The notes below the pieces were generated by a model, which saw only the letters and a list, made by a program, of their open reading frames with translations, ran no database searches and was not told where the DNA came from. Shown here piece by piece: positions 26,203 through 36,166 of a stretch of DNA of 64,000 nt (its first letter is position 1; every line of letters begins with the position of its first letter). Both the position numbers and the translations under genes were made by a program. Where the stretch lies: the NCBI GenBank assembly GCA_963933115.1, contig CAWVSL010000002.1, positions 1-64,000 on the forward strand, in the 5' to 3' direction. Source of the stretch: JALJPB01 sp963933115 (GTDB taxonomy: Bacteria; Pseudomonadota; Gammaproteobacteria; Enterobacterales; Alteromonadaceae).

Positions 26203-28815
26203 CTAATCCTTTATTGGCGCTGGTGCTAAGACCTCGCGAGCTCCATTATGACCTGGCGTTGTGACTATGCCCTGAACTTCCATTTGCTCAACAATTCGAG
26301 CTGCGCGATTATAACCTATACGGAACTTGCGTTGTACGCTAGAAATTGAGACTCGACGATTTTCAGTTACAAAAGAAATGGCTTCATCATATAAGGTATC
26401 AAGCTCTTCTGCTTGCTCACCATCAGCTTGCTCACCCGGTAATAGAATTTCTTGATCAGAAGCTCCTGTCAAAATTTCTTCAATGTATTGAGGTTTACCA
26501 CGTGCTTTCCAATCTTTGACAACCGCATGAACTTCATGATCGTCAACAAATGCACCATGAATACGGGTAGGTACACCAGTACCCGGAGGTAAATAGAACA
26601 TATCACCCCAACCTAGTAACTGTTCTGCACCTTGTTGATCTAGAATCGTTCTTGAGTCGATACGAGAAGAAACTTGTAACGCCATGCGTGTTGGAATATT
26701 CGCTTTAATTAACCCGGTAATGACATCAACAGAGGGTCTTTGAGTCGCTAGTATTAAATGGATACCCGCAGCACGTGCTTTTTGCGCGATACGAGCAATC
26801 AGTTCTTCGACCTTTTTACCAACGATCATGATCATATCAGCAAATTCATCGACGATAACTACAATACTTGGTAACTTCTCTAACAAAGGGGGGGTTTGAT
26901 CTAATCCATCAGTGGGTTGCCAAATCGGGTCGATTAAAGGTTCACCCGCTTCAATCGCTTTGGCAATTTTAATGTTGTAACCTTTTAGATTTCTTACACC
27001 TAATGCCGACATTAATTTGTAACGGCGTTCCATTTCACCAACACACCAACGCAATGCATTTGCCGCATCTTTCATATCAGTAACCACTTCTGATAATAAA
27101 TGAGGAATACCTTCATACACTGACAATTCAAGCATTTTAGGATCTATCATTATTAAGCGAACATCATCAGGTGAAGACTTATAAAGAAGACTTAAAATCA
27201 TAGTATTGACGGCTACAGACTTACCTGAGCCGGTAGTACCTGCAACGAGTAAATGGGGCATTTTGCCAAGGTCAACGACAACAGGGTCACCTGCAATGTC
27301 TTTACCTATGGCCATTGTTAATGGTGAAGGTGAATTTTTGAAATCATCGCACTCGATAATTTCAATTAAATTGACTATTTCACGGTGTTTATTTGGAATT
27401 TCAATACCAATAACGGATTTACCCGGAATAACTTCAACGACGCGAACACTTTTAGCTGATAATGAACGAGCTATATCTTTGGATAAGTTAGATATTTTAC
27501 TTACTTTCACGCCCGGTGCTAAGTCTAATTCAAAGCGAGTAATAACGGGACCTGGATAAACGGCTACCACATTAACTTGAACACCAAATTCTTTTAATTT
27601 AGCTTCAACTAGCCGGCTAACTCGATCTAATACTTCTTGTTCAATGGGGTTTTCCGCTTTATCTGGGCGGTCCAGTAAATCTAATGCAGGTAATCCTTGA
27701 TATCTGTCTTCTTGTGAAGCTATTAGATCATTAGTTATCTTATTAGGCGCAGCGTTTGGGACTGCTATTTTATCAACGTCTTTAAATGCTGCAGAAATTT
27801 CTTCTTCGTTGACCTTTTCCTGAACATTAAATTCTAAGGGGCCACTCATTAAATCATCAATAGCGACAAAATGATTAATATCCTCTTTATCTTTAACAGA
27901 ACTATTACTTAAGTCATCAATAACAATATCTTTAGCAAGGTTGTTTCTTACAAAATCAGGTAGAGGTACTGTAGAGTCATCGTCCTCATCCATATTATAA
28001 TATTCTTCAGAAATATCGAAATCATCGAGGTCATCAAGGTCTGATACCTCTAGTGTTTCACTTTGTTTATTAAGTTTATCATTGTATACATCGTCCATAG
28101 ATTTAGACTGTAATGGACCCTTTACCTTAGGGACTTTACTCGGTTTAACAGAAGACTTTATTCCTTTTGCATTCCTAGAAAGGGAATTGTTTGAAGTAAC
28201 CTTGGTCTTAATAATGCCTGGGAGGATAATGCAATATTGAAAAGCTATAATAGTGTATTGGCCAATAAGGTCGATGATTGTTAGCCAAGAAACACCTGTT
28301 AATAAGACAAAGCCCGCACAAGTAAACATTAAAAATAATAAAGTACTGCCAATAAATGATAAGTAAGGCATAAAACTATTACTTAAAACATCGCCTAAAA
28401 TCCCACCTGCAGAAAAATAAAAAACATCGTCGAAATTCATACTCGCTAGTGAAGTAATACCAATGTAAAACATCACAAGTCCTATGAATTTCAACCCTAA
28501 GATCAAATAATCAAGCTGCATTATGCTGCGATATTTTTGAAATAGTAACCAACCGCTAATAGCCAACATAAATGGAAGGCTGAATGCAACCAAGCCAAAT
28601 AGGTTTAATAATAAATCTGAAAAGTAGGCCCCTACAGCTCCTCCTAAGTTTCTGACCGGTGTTTGATAACCAGTTTGAGACCAACCAGGATCTGCGGGAT
28701 CAAAACTAAATAGCGCCAACATAACAAACATGGCAAATACACAGGAAAATAATAACCCTGCTTCTAAAAGGCGCTGCATACCACTTAATTTTGAAAATTG
28801 AGAAGTCTCAGTCAT
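26203..28815 (-). CDS. ftsK: DNA translocase FtsK
   Basis: An 870-aa septal DNA pump coordinating chromosome dimer resolution with division. N-terminal membrane domain with four to five helices (about 20-200), a short acidic linker (about 200-370), RecA-like motor with Walker A AGTTGSGKSVAVN (about 522-534) and Walker B IVVIVDEFADM, then the gamma winged helix (RRVSISSVQRKFRIGYNRAA, about 805-825) that reads KOPS and activates XerD. The linker is much shorter than in E. coli FtsK (1329 aa in total). Lrp lies just upstream, as in E. coli. Confidence 0.96.
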   Translation of the reverse strand: MTETSQFSKLSGMQRLLEAGLLFSCVFAMFVMLALFSFDPADPGWSQTGYQTPVRNLGGAVGAYFSDLLLNLFGLVAFSLPFMLAISGWLLFQKYRSIMQLDYLILGLKFIGLVMFYIGITSLASMNFDDVFYFSAGGILGDVLSNSFMPYLSFIGSTLLFLMFTCAGFVLLTGVSWLTIIDLIGQYTIIAFQYCIILPGIIKTKVTSNNSLSRNAKGIKSSVKPSKVPKVKGPLQSKSMDDVYNDKLNKQSETLEVSDLDDLDDFDISEEYYNMDEDDDSTVPLPDFVRNNLAKDIVIDDLSNSSVKDKEDINHFVAIDDLMSGPLEFNVQEKVNEEEISAAFKDVDKIAVPNAAPNKITNDLIASQEDRYQGLPALDLLDRPDKAENPIEQEVLDRVSRLVEAKLKEFGVQVNVVAVYPGPVITRFELDLAPGVKVSKISNLSKDIARSLSAKSVRVVEVIPGKSVIGIEIPNKHREIVNLIEIIECDDFKNSPSPLTMAIGKDIAGDPVVVDLGKMPHLLVAGTTGSGKSVAVNTMILSLLYKSSPDDVRLIMIDPKMLELSVYEGIPHLLSEVVTDMKDAANALRWCVGEMERRYKLMSALGVRNLKGYNIKIAKAIEAGEPLIDPIWQPTDGLDQTPPLLEKLPSIVVIVDEFADMIMIVGKKVEELIARIAQKARAAGIHLILATQRPSVDVITGLIKANIPTRMALQVSSRIDSRTILDQQGAEQLLGWGDMFYLPPGTGVPTRIHGAFVDDHEVHAVVKDWKARGKPQYIEEILTGASDQEILLPGEQADGEQAEELDTLYDEAISFVTENRRVSISSVQRKFRIGYNRAARIVEQMEVQGIVTTPGHNGAREVLAPAPIKD

Positions 28816-28915
28816 ATTGAATTGTAACCTTAGGAACGTTGTTCATACTTTTTAATTGTTATGGCTATTAAAATACCAAATTTTTTGCGTAGTTAAAACG
28901 CTTAATGCAAATAGA

Positions 28916-29392
28916 TTAACGTTTAATAGGTAATAAGTTGCCAGATTTTACTTCTTCCATTACGACATAAGTTCTACTTTCACTCACCGCAGGTAGCCTT
29001 AACAAGGTGCTTCCTAATAATTCACGGTATGCCAGCATATCTTTTACTCGTGTTTTCAGTAAAAAGTCAAAATCCCCAGAGACCAGATGACACTCTTGGA
29101 TAACGTCAAGTTCATGAACCGCTTTTGAAAAATCGTCAAACACATCAGGACTCGTCTTAGTTAAAGTAATTTCTACTATTACCAGTAAAGCGGCATCAAG
29201 TTTTTGAGGATTTAACGTCGCATGATAACCCGTAATATAATGCTCTTTTTCTAGCCGCTTGACTCGTTCTAAACAAGGGGTAGGACTCAACCCTACCCGT
29301 TTAGAGAGCTCAACATTTGATAATCGTCCATTTTTTTGTAATTCGACTAAGATATTACGATCAATACGATCAATTTTTTTATCTATGGGCAT
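28916..29392 (-). CDS. lrp: Leucine-responsive regulatory protein
   Basis: A 158-aa AsnC/Lrp-family regulator close in length to E. coli Lrp (164). N-terminal HTH: DRNILVELQKNGRLSNVELS, with GLSPTPCLERVKRLE as recognition part, then the RAM effector domain (about 75-150). Placed upstream of ftsK on the same strand as in E. coli, and divergent from ald, a classical Lrp-family target in other bacteria. Direct control of ald and itself is likely but not shown. Confidence 0.95.
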   Translation of the reverse strand: MPIDKKIDRIDRNILVELQKNGRLSNVELSKRVGLSPTPCLERVKRLEKEHYITGYHATLNPQKLDAALLVIVEITLTKTSPDVFDDFSKAVHELDVIQECHLVSGDFDFLLKTRVKDMLAYRELLGSTLLRLPAVSESRTYVVMEEVKSGNLLPIKR

Positions 29393-29449
29393 TATTATTA
29401 TATTTTTGACTAAAGAATAAGGAATTATCAGTATTATATATCGGATAAA

Positions 29450-29474
29450 ATAGAATTACGACAGGTTATTCTAT
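29450..29474. promoter_or_regulatory. Inverted repeat in the lrp/ald divergent region, candidate Lrp site
   Basis: ATAGAAT (29450-29456) and ATTCTAT (29468-29474) form a perfect 7-bp inverted repeat around 11 bp. It lies near the centre of the 161-bp region between the divergent starts. The spacing differs from the compact 15-bp E. coli Lrp consensus, so assignment to Lrp rests mainly on position. Confidence 0.4.
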
Positions 29475-29553
29475 CAAATTATCAATATACTAGCTTTAAA
29501 TATTTAGGCAGCTTTTATGAAGCTCAAGCAAGTTTATAATAGAGAGAACAACT

Positions 29554-30675
29554 ATGATTATTGGTGTACCAAAAGAAATTAAAAACCACGAGTATCGTAT
29601 CGGTTTAACCCCTGCCGGTGTTAAAGAGTTATCAGTAAACGGTCATCAAATTATTGTTGAAAATAATGGTGGCGCCTCTATTGGTTTTGATAATGAACAA
29701 TATATAGCCGCGGGTGCTAAAATTATCGACTCTGCTGCAGAGATTTTTGAAACAGCTGATATGATCATCAAAGTTAAAGAGCCTCAAGCTATTGAGTGTA
29801 AGATGCTTCGTCCTGGTCAAATCTTATTTACTTACTTACATTTAGCCCCTGACCCTCAACAGACTGAATTATTGGTTGCTTCTGGCGCTACGTGTATTGC
29901 TTATGAAACGGTAACGGCTGCTACCGGTGGCTTACCCTTATTAGCACCTATGTCAGAGGTTGCTGGTCGTATGTCGATTCAAGCAGGCGCTCATGCATTA
30001 GAAAAAGCACAAGGTGGCTTAGGTGCATTATTAGGTGGTGTACCTGGTGTTGCTCCAGCTAAAGTATTAGTTATTGGTGGCGGCGTTGTTGGTACACAGG
30101 CAGCGCGCATGGCAGTTGGTATGGGAGCTGACGTTACAATTTTGGATCGTTCTTTACCGCGTTTACGCCAATTAGATACAGAGTTTGATGGTCGTTTGAA
30201 AACAGTATACTCAACCGCTGATGCAATGGACCAATTAATAGTTGAGGCTGACTTAGTTATTGGTGCTGTATTAATTCCAGGTGCTGCTGCTCCTAAATTA
30301 GTTACTCGAAAGCACATAAAAATGATGAAAAAAGGTGCTGTTGTTGTTGATGTAGCAATTGACCAAGGTGGCTGTTTTGAAACGTCAAAAGCTACCACTC
30401 ATCAAGACCCAACTTATGTCGTTGATGATGTTGTTCACTACTGTGTTGCTAACATGCCAGGTGGTGTAGCTCGAACCTCTACAATGGCATTAACTAATGC
30501 AACAATGCCATTTGCTGTAACAATAGCTAATAAAGGTGCTAAAGAAGCACTGCTTAGTGACGAACATTTAATGGCAGGTTTGAATGTTTTAGGTGGAAAA
30601 ATTACCTATAAGCCTGTTGCAGATGTTTTAGGTTATGAGTACATTGCTCCAGAGATTGCTTTAGCAAACCTATAA
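29554..30675 (+). CDS. ald: Alanine dehydrogenase
   Basis: A 373-aa NAD-dependent enzyme interconverting alanine and pyruvate plus ammonia. Family signatures GVPKEIKNHEYRIGLTP (3-19), KVKEPQ and the Rossmann segment VLVIGGGVVGTQAARMAVGMG. Length is typical. Divergent from lrp, with a palindrome between. AGAGAGAACAACT precedes the ATG. Ends in two successive hairpins. Confidence 0.96.
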   Translation: MIIGVPKEIKNHEYRIGLTPAGVKELSVNGHQIIVENNGGASIGFDNEQYIAAGAKIIDSAAEIFETADMIIKVKEPQAIECKMLRPGQILFTYLHLAPDPQQTELLVASGATCIAYETVTAATGGLPLLAPMSEVAGRMSIQAGAHALEKAQGGLGALLGGVPGVAPAKVLVIGGGVVGTQAARMAVGMGADVTILDRSLPRLRQLDTEFDGRLKTVYSTADAMDQLIVEADLVIGAVLIPGAAAPKLVTRKHIKMMKKGAVVVDVAIDQGGCFETSKATTHQDPTYVVDDVVHYCVANMPGGVARTSTMALTNATMPFAVTIANKGAKEALLSDEHLMAGLNVLGGKITYKPVADVLGYEYIAPEIALANL

Positions 30676-30710
30676 TTACACCTAAGTGTAATTATTATAA
30701 AACTTTTAAA

Positions 30711-30742
30711 AAACCACTAAGCTTTTGTTAGTGGTTTTTTTA
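30711..30742 (+). terminator. Terminator after ald
   Basis: AAACCACTAA pairs with TTAGTGGTTT around GCTTTTG, followed by T-run. A second perfect hairpin without T tract (AATTACAC, CTAA, GTGTAATT; 30674-30693) lies at the ald stop codon. Confidence 0.9.
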
Positions 30743-30940
30743 TCTCCTTAATATACTTATCAAGCAATATAACTTACTGCTGTACTTTTACTGACCTAAA
30801 AACAAACAGCTTAATATCAAAGTATGAATTAATTAATAAAAACTGATTTACCCACTTGTATTATTTGCTTAAAATCCCAATCAATAAGACAATAGCGTTA
30901 TTAAAGTAATACAAATTATATTAACTATCTTGGAGTGATC

Positions 30941-31894
30941 ATGAGCGAAACTAGACATTGCCCTTTACTAATTTTGGGTTCAGGTCCAGCAGGCTATACT
31001 GCAGCGGTATATGCTGCCCGTGCCAACTTAAACCCTGTGATAATTACAGGCTTACAACAAGGTGGCCAATTAACCACCACGACAGAAGTTGAAAATTGGC
31101 CTGGTGATGCTAATGGTTTAACAGGCCCAGCATTAATGGATCGTATGCAAGAGCACGCAGAAAAATTTGATACTGAGATTATTTTTGATCATATTAATGA
31201 AGTCGATGTTAATACTACCCCTTTTACCTTAAAAGGTGACTCAGGTTACTATACATGTGATGCGCTAATTATTTGTACTGGCGCTTCAGCACAGTATTTA
31301 GGTTTGCCTTCTGAGGAAAAATTTATGGGGCGCGGTGTCTCAGCTTGTGCCACTTGTGATGGTTTCTTTTACCGCAACCAAAAAGTGGCTGTTGTCGGCG
31401 GTGGTAATACTGCAGTTGAAGAAGCGCTATATTTATCAAACATTGCATCAGAAGTGCATTTAATTCACCGCAGAGATGTATTTCGCTCCGAAAAAATATT
31501 AACCGCACGTTTAATGGAAAAAGTAGCAAATGGTAATATTGTATTACACCTTGACCGGACTTTAGATGAGGTGTTGGGTGATAACATGGGTGTTACCGGT
31601 TTACGATTAAAAGATATGAAATCTGAAGCTACAGAAGAACTAGAAGTGACAGGGGTATTTATTGCCATTGGTCATAAACCTAATACAGAAATTTTTGTTA
31701 ACCAACTTGAAATGAAAGATGGTTATATTACTATTCAAAGTGGCACTAATGGTAATGCAACGCAAACCAGTGTAGAAGGTGTATATGCAGCAGGTGATGT
31801 TGCTGACCACATTTATCGTCAAGCAATCACCTCTGCAGGTTCTGGTTGCATGGCTGCATTAGATGCAGAGCGTTATTTAGATGCAAAAGGCTAA
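30941..31894 (+). CDS. trxB: Thioredoxin reductase
   Basis: A 317-aa FAD/NADPH flavoenzyme that reduces thioredoxin in the cytosol. FAD motif LGSGPAGYTAAVYAARA (12-28), redox pair C136/C139 in ACATCDG, NADPH motif VVGGGNTAVEEALYLS and a C-terminal YAAGDVAD. GGAG six bases before the ATG fixes the start; a GTG two codons upstream is not needed. Leads the trxB-aat-bpt series on the plus strand. Confidence 0.96.
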   Translation: MSETRHCPLLILGSGPAGYTAAVYAARANLNPVIITGLQQGGQLTTTTEVENWPGDANGLTGPALMDRMQEHAEKFDTEIIFDHINEVDVNTTPFTLKGDSGYYTCDALIICTGASAQYLGLPSEEKFMGRGVSACATCDGFFYRNQKVAVVGGGNTAVEEALYLSNIASEVHLIHRRDVFRSEKILTARLMEKVANGNIVLHLDRTLDEVLGDNMGVTGLRLKDMKSEATEELEVTGVFIAIGHKPNTEIFVNQLEMKDGYITIQSGTNGNATQTSVEGVYAAGDVADHIYRQAITSAGSGCMAALDAERYLDAKG

Positions 31895-31928
31895 TTACTA
31901 CCCCAATTGTAAAGTTGAATAATACAAT

Positions 31929-32636
31929 ATGAGCCAAACTGTCCATTATCTTGATAGTGAAAGTTTGGCTTTCCCGCCGACTCAACTAGCCTTGACGGAT
32001 CCTAATGGATTAATTGCCATTGGTGGTGACCTTAGCCCTCAGCGTCTAGTATCAGCTTATGAACAAGCAATATTTCCTTGGTTTAATGCCGGGGAGCCTA
32101 TTATGTGGTGGTCCCCCTCACCTAGAGCAATTATTCCTGTCAATCAAATTAAGATTAATCGTACGTTAACTAAGTTTATTAAAAAAAACCCTTATCAGGT
32201 GACTTTAAATAAAGATTTTGATCAAGTGATATCTAATTGTGCTCACGCTCCTTTTCGAAAAGAAGGTACCTGGATTGTTGATGATATGAAATTAGCCTAT
32301 ATGAGGCTGCATGAACTAGGATATGCTCATTCTATAGAGGTTTGGCAACATAACGAATTAGTTGGTGGTCTATATGGCGTTGCTATTAATGGTTTTTTTT
32401 CTGGCGAATCGATGTTTTATAAGAAAAACAATGCATCCAAGGTTGCATTGATTAGCTTAGCTGAGTTACTTAAAACCATAGGTGTTAGTTTTATAGATTG
32501 TCAAATTCTTAATCCTTTTTTAGACGATATGGGCTGTATTGAAATAGACCGCGATAGCTTTACCCAATTACAACAAGTTGCTATAACTAAAATAGTCCCT
32601 AAGGATTTTTGGCACAGTAAAGTATTAACGTTATGA
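31929..32636 (+). CDS. aat: Leucyl/phenylalanyl-tRNA--protein transferase
   Basis: A 235-aa GNAT-fold enzyme adding Leu or Phe to proteins with N-terminal Lys or Arg, marking them for ClpS/ClpAP. Family motifs: FPPTQLALTDPNGLIAIGGD, FPWFNAGEPIMWWSPSPR, GGLYGVAINGFFSGESMF and a C-terminal DCQILNPFLDDMGC. The final ATGA overlaps the start of bpt, suggesting coupled translation of both transferases. Confidence 0.96.
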   Translation: MSQTVHYLDSESLAFPPTQLALTDPNGLIAIGGDLSPQRLVSAYEQAIFPWFNAGEPIMWWSPSPRAIIPVNQIKINRTLTKFIKKNPYQVTLNKDFDQVISNCAHAPFRKEGTWIVDDMKLAYMRLHELGYAHSIEVWQHNELVGGLYGVAINGFFSGESMFYKKNNASKVALISLAELLKTIGVSFIDCQILNPFLDDMGCIEIDRDSFTQLQQVAITKIVPKDFWHSKVLTL

Positions 32637-33343
32637 ATAATGAAAACTTTAAATTAGGTTTAACTAAAACTTTTGACTGTAATTATATAGACAGCCAACA
32701 AGAGCAATTATTAATTGCTCTTGACGACCGCTTCCATAATAGTAAAAATTATACCTGGCTAATGGAGCAAGGGTTCAGACGCAGTGGTGATCAAATTTAT
32801 CGCCCTAATTGCCCTAATTGCAAACAATGTCAGTCAATAAGAGTTTTGGTTGATCAATTTTTGTTGTCAAAAAGTCAAAAACGAGTATTAAAACGTACTA
32901 ATCATTTTGAAATTAATCGATCAACTGAGATCAAGGCTATTTATTACCCTCTTTATGAGAAGTACATTAATACCATTCATCATAACGGCAGTATGTTTCC
33001 AGCAACGTTTGAGCAATATAGTAGTTTTTTAACTAATGATATTACCCAGCAGCTATTCATTGAGACTTGGCACGAAGAGAAATTAATAAGTGTTGCTGTG
33101 ACTGATTGTTTAAAAAACGCCTTGTCAGCTGTTTACACTTTCTATCATCCCGATTATCGCGAATTTGGTTTAGGGGTCCTTTCTATTCTCAATCAAATAA
33201 AACTCACTAAAGAGCTAAATAAGCCCTATCTTTACCTCGGCTATCAAATTGATGACTGCCAAAAGATGAATTATAAAAACAGGTACTTCCCCCATCAAAG
33301 ATTAGTAGAAAATAGCTGGATAATCGTAAATAAATCCCGCTAA
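32633..33343 (+). CDS. bpt: Aspartate/glutamate leucyltransferase
   Basis: A 236-aa homologue of eukaryotic arginyltransferases that adds Leu to N-terminal Asp or Glu. The N-terminal cysteine pattern C..C..C around YRPNCPNCKQCQSIR (about 58-71) and the later LGYQIDDCQKMNYK match the family, as does ALSAVYTFYHPD. Together with aat and clpS it completes a bacterial N-degron route. E. coli lacks this gene; many marine gammaproteobacteria have it. Confidence 0.94.
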   Translation: MNNENFKLGLTKTFDCNYIDSQQEQLLIALDDRFHNSKNYTWLMEQGFRRSGDQIYRPNCPNCKQCQSIRVLVDQFLLSKSQKRVLKRTNHFEINRSTEIKAIYYPLYEKYINTIHHNGSMFPATFEQYSSFLTNDITQQLFIETWHEEKLISVAVTDCLKNALSAVYTFYHPDYREFGLGVLSILNQIKLTKELNKPYLYLGYQIDDCQKMNYKNRYFPHQRLVENSWIIVNKSR

Positions 33344-33466
33344 TCCTTTACATTAGGCCTCTAATTGGGCATCATCGGCGCAGCTTTTTTTTATATACTT
33401 CACAAAGACAGGAATGGCATATCATTTCACTTGAGTATATGCACAACTTTAGAGGTTTAGCGCCCA

Positions 33467-33685
33467 ATGGCGAAAGAAGAAAATATTGAAATGCAAGGTA
33501 CGGTTTTAGATACCTTACCAAATACTATGTTCCGTGTTGAATTAGAAAATGGACATGTCGTTACTGCCCATATTTCTGGGAAAATGCGTAAAAATTACAT
33601 CCGTATTTTAACGGGTGACAAAGTAACGGTTGAATTAACACCATACGATCTTTCTAAAGGTCGTATTATTTTCCGTGCTAGATAA
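33467..33685 (+). CDS. infA: Translation initiation factor IF-1
   Basis: A 72-aa S1/OB-fold protein that blocks the ribosomal A site during initiation. Nearly invariant sequence: MAKEENIEMQGTVLDTLPNT, HVVTAHISGKMRKNYIRI, GDKVTVELTPYDLSKGRI. Has its own leader (123 bp after bpt) with AGAGG before the ATG and a strong terminator. Confidence 0.98.
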   Translation: MAKEENIEMQGTVLDTLPNTMFRVELENGHVVTAHISGKMRKNYIRILTGDKVTVELTPYDLSKGRIIFRAR

Positions 33686-33720
33686 TTAATAATACAAATT
33701 TATATTATTAATTATCAAAA

Positions 33721-33751
33721 AGCCTTTAACTTTCGTTAAAGGCTTTTTTTT
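33721..33751 (+). terminator. Terminator after infA
   Basis: Perfect 10-bp stem AGCCTTTAAC / GTTAAAGGCT with loop TTTC and eight T. The preceding A-run lets it also work on the minus strand for clpA. Confidence 0.93.
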
Positions 33752-33843
33752 ACAATAAATATCTGTACTATCGATATTATCCGCAGGAAGCTATGTTCAA
33801 TTCAGCTATATGTATGAAATATAGCTGAGCAAGAACTGACTAA

Positions 33844-36099
33844 TCAATGCTCTACTAACTCTTTTTTGTTCTCAACATTAATAATGATCTTTCCTTTGCG
33901 GACACCAACCTTAGCAGTCCCGCCTTGAGTTAACTCACCAAAAAGTAATTCATTTGCAAGTGGCTTTTTCAAATGCTCTTGAATTAATCGGGACATTGGA
34001 CGTGCACCCATTGATTTATCATAACCATGCTCAACTAACCATTTTTTAGCTTCCTTAGTGAGCTCAAGAGAAACTCCCTTGTCATCTAATTGAGCTTGGA
34101 GTTCAACAATAAACTTATCAATGACTTGCTCAATAACTCCATCAGGTAGATGATTAAACCACACAATATTATCTAAGCGATTACGGAATTCAGGAGAGAA
34201 AATGTTATTTATTTCTTTCATGGCGTCAAAACTATGATCTTGTTGTTTAAAACCAATTGATTGACGGGTCGTTTCCTTGACTCCGGCATTAGTCGTTAAT
34301 ATCAATATTATATTTCTAAAGTCAGCTTTTCTGCCATTATTATCCGTTAATGTACCGTGGTCCATCACTTGAAGTAGAATGTTATAAACATCCTCATGGG
34401 CTTTTTCAATCTCATCAAGAAGCACTACCGCATGTGGATGTTTAATTACCGCATCGGTTAATAACCCGCCTTGCTCGAAACCAACATAGCCAGGTGGGGC
34501 ACCTATTAAACGACTAACCGCATGTTTTTCCATGTATTCAGACATATCAAAGCGTAATAACTCTACACCCAATACCTTAGCCAGTTGTTTAGTGATTTCC
34601 GTTTTACCAACACCTGTAGGTCCAGCAAATAAGAAAGAGCCAATGGGCTTTTGCTCGTTTCCTAAGCCTGCTCTAGATAAACGAATAACTGATGTTAACT
34701 CATCAATCGCTGGATCTTGACCAAAGACCACTAATTTTAAATTACGATCTAACGTTTTAAGACTATCAGTTTCCGAGGACGATACAGATTTTTCTGGAAT
34801 ACGAGCTATCTTTGCCACTATAGTTTCTATATCTGTTTTATCAATCGTCTTTTTTCGTTTAGATGAGGCAACAAGCTGTTGTTTAGCACCTGCTTCATCA
34901 ATAACGTCAATGGCTTTATCTGGAAGAAAGCGCTCGTTAATATATTTGGCAGAGAGTTGTGCTGCGGCTATCAAGGCATTATCGGTATAACGAATACCAT
35001 GATGAGATTCATACTTCTCTTTTAAGCCAAACAAAATCTTAGTGGTATCTTCTACACTAGGTTCAGCTATATCAATTTTTTGAAAGCGACGGGCAAGTGC
35101 CCGATCTTTTTCAAAAATAGATTGATACTCTTGATACGTTGTCGAACCTAAGCAACGGAGTTTCCCTGCTGATAAAAGAGGTTTAATTAAGTTGGATGCA
35201 TCCATCATACCTCCAGAAGCTGCACCAGCACCAATTATGGTATGAATTTCATCAATAAATAAAATCGCATTGTCGTCTTGTTCAAGATCTTTTAATAACG
35301 CTTTAAATCGTTTCTCAAAATCTCCTCGGTATTTAGTTCCTGCCAATAATGCGCCCATGTCTAAGGAATAAATGGTGGCGTCTTGTAAGAATTCAGGTAC
35401 TTTATCTTCAACAATTAAGTTTGCTAATCCTTCTGCAATTGCAGTTTTACCGACTCCAGCTTCACCAACAAATAACGGGTTATTCTTACGTCTGCGGCTT
35501 AAAACCTGCAATGTTCTTTCTAATTCATCATCACGACCAATTAATGGATCAATATTACCTTTTAGTGCCTCCTCATTAAGATTAACTGAAAAATTTTCTA
35601 TCGTGCGGGGCTCCTCAACTTGTTGCTCTACTTCATCTAGTGAGGGATTTATTTCACTACCGTCTCCTTTGGAAATACCATGAGAAATAAAATTAACGAT
35701 ATCTAAACGCGTAATGTCAGATTTTTTAAGGATATAAGCAGCTTGAGATTCTTGCTCACTGAAAATAGCAACCAGAACATTTGAGCCACTCACTTCATTT
35801 TTTCCAGATGACTGAACATGAAAAACAGCTCGTTGTAGAACACGTTGAAAACCTAATGTTGGCTGAGTTTCTCTTTCCTCTTCTTCACTAGGAATAACAG
35901 GTGTTGTTTCACTGATAAATTCAAGTAATTCTTTGCGTAAGTTGGCTATATTTGCACCACATGCCAATAATACTTCTATTCCAGAGGGATTATCGAGTAA
36001 TGCTAGTAACAAATGCTCTACGGTCATAAATTCATGGCGAGACTCTTTCGCTTGGCGAAAAGCTGAATTTAATGAAATTTCTAAATCTTTATTAAGCAT
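33844..36099 (-). CDS. clpA: ATP-dependent Clp protease ATP-binding subunit ClpA
   Basis: A 751-aa Hsp100 unfoldase feeding ClpP. N domain (1-145) binds ClpS; two AAA+ modules follow with Walker A GEAGVGKTAIAEG and GPTGVGKTEITK, and Walker B ILFIDEIHTIIGAG and VVLLDEIEKAHEDV. The ClpP-binding loop motif IGF is visible in RQSIGFKQQ. Length as in E. coli (758). clpS lies 67 bp upstream on the same strand. Confidence 0.97.
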   Translation of the reverse strand: MLNKDLEISLNSAFRQAKESRHEFMTVEHLLLALLDNPSGIEVLLACGANIANLRKELLEFISETTPVIPSEEEERETQPTLGFQRVLQRAVFHVQSSGKNEVSGSNVLVAIFSEQESQAAYILKKSDITRLDIVNFISHGISKGDGSEINPSLDEVEQQVEEPRTIENFSVNLNEEALKGNIDPLIGRDDELERTLQVLSRRRKNNPLFVGEAGVGKTAIAEGLANLIVEDKVPEFLQDATIYSLDMGALLAGTKYRGDFEKRFKALLKDLEQDDNAILFIDEIHTIIGAGAASGGMMDASNLIKPLLSAGKLRCLGSTTYQEYQSIFEKDRALARRFQKIDIAEPSVEDTTKILFGLKEKYESHHGIRYTDNALIAAAQLSAKYINERFLPDKAIDVIDEAGAKQQLVASSKRKKTIDKTDIETIVAKIARIPEKSVSSSETDSLKTLDRNLKLVVFGQDPAIDELTSVIRLSRAGLGNEQKPIGSFLFAGPTGVGKTEITKQLAKVLGVELLRFDMSEYMEKHAVSRLIGAPPGYVGFEQGGLLTDAVIKHPHAVVLLDEIEKAHEDVYNILLQVMDHGTLTDNNGRKADFRNIILILTTNAGVKETTRQSIGFKQQDHSFDAMKEINNIFSPEFRNRLDNIVWFNHLPDGVIEQVIDKFIVELQAQLDDKGVSLELTKEAKKWLVEHGYDKSMGARPMSRLIQEHLKKPLANELLFGELTQGGTAKVGVRKGKIIINVENKKELVEH

Positions 36100-36166
36100 A
36101 AGTTACTCCAGTTTTAAAACTTGTGAACGCTCGTTCAACAGAGGCTGTCTTCTGACAACGCTGATA

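Noticed and set aside
27206..27559. 117-codon open frame antisense to ftsK
   Set aside because: Lies opposite the conserved motor domain of ftsK and has no ribosome site or recognisable sequence.
29991..30398. 135-codon open frame antisense to ald
   Set aside because: Shadow of the ald codon bias; the sense frame is a clear alanine dehydrogenase and the antisense protein has no domain pattern.
35349..35683. Two overlapping plus-strand frames inside clpA
   Set aside because: Opposite conserved AAA+ coding sequence, in mutually exclusive frames, no start signals.
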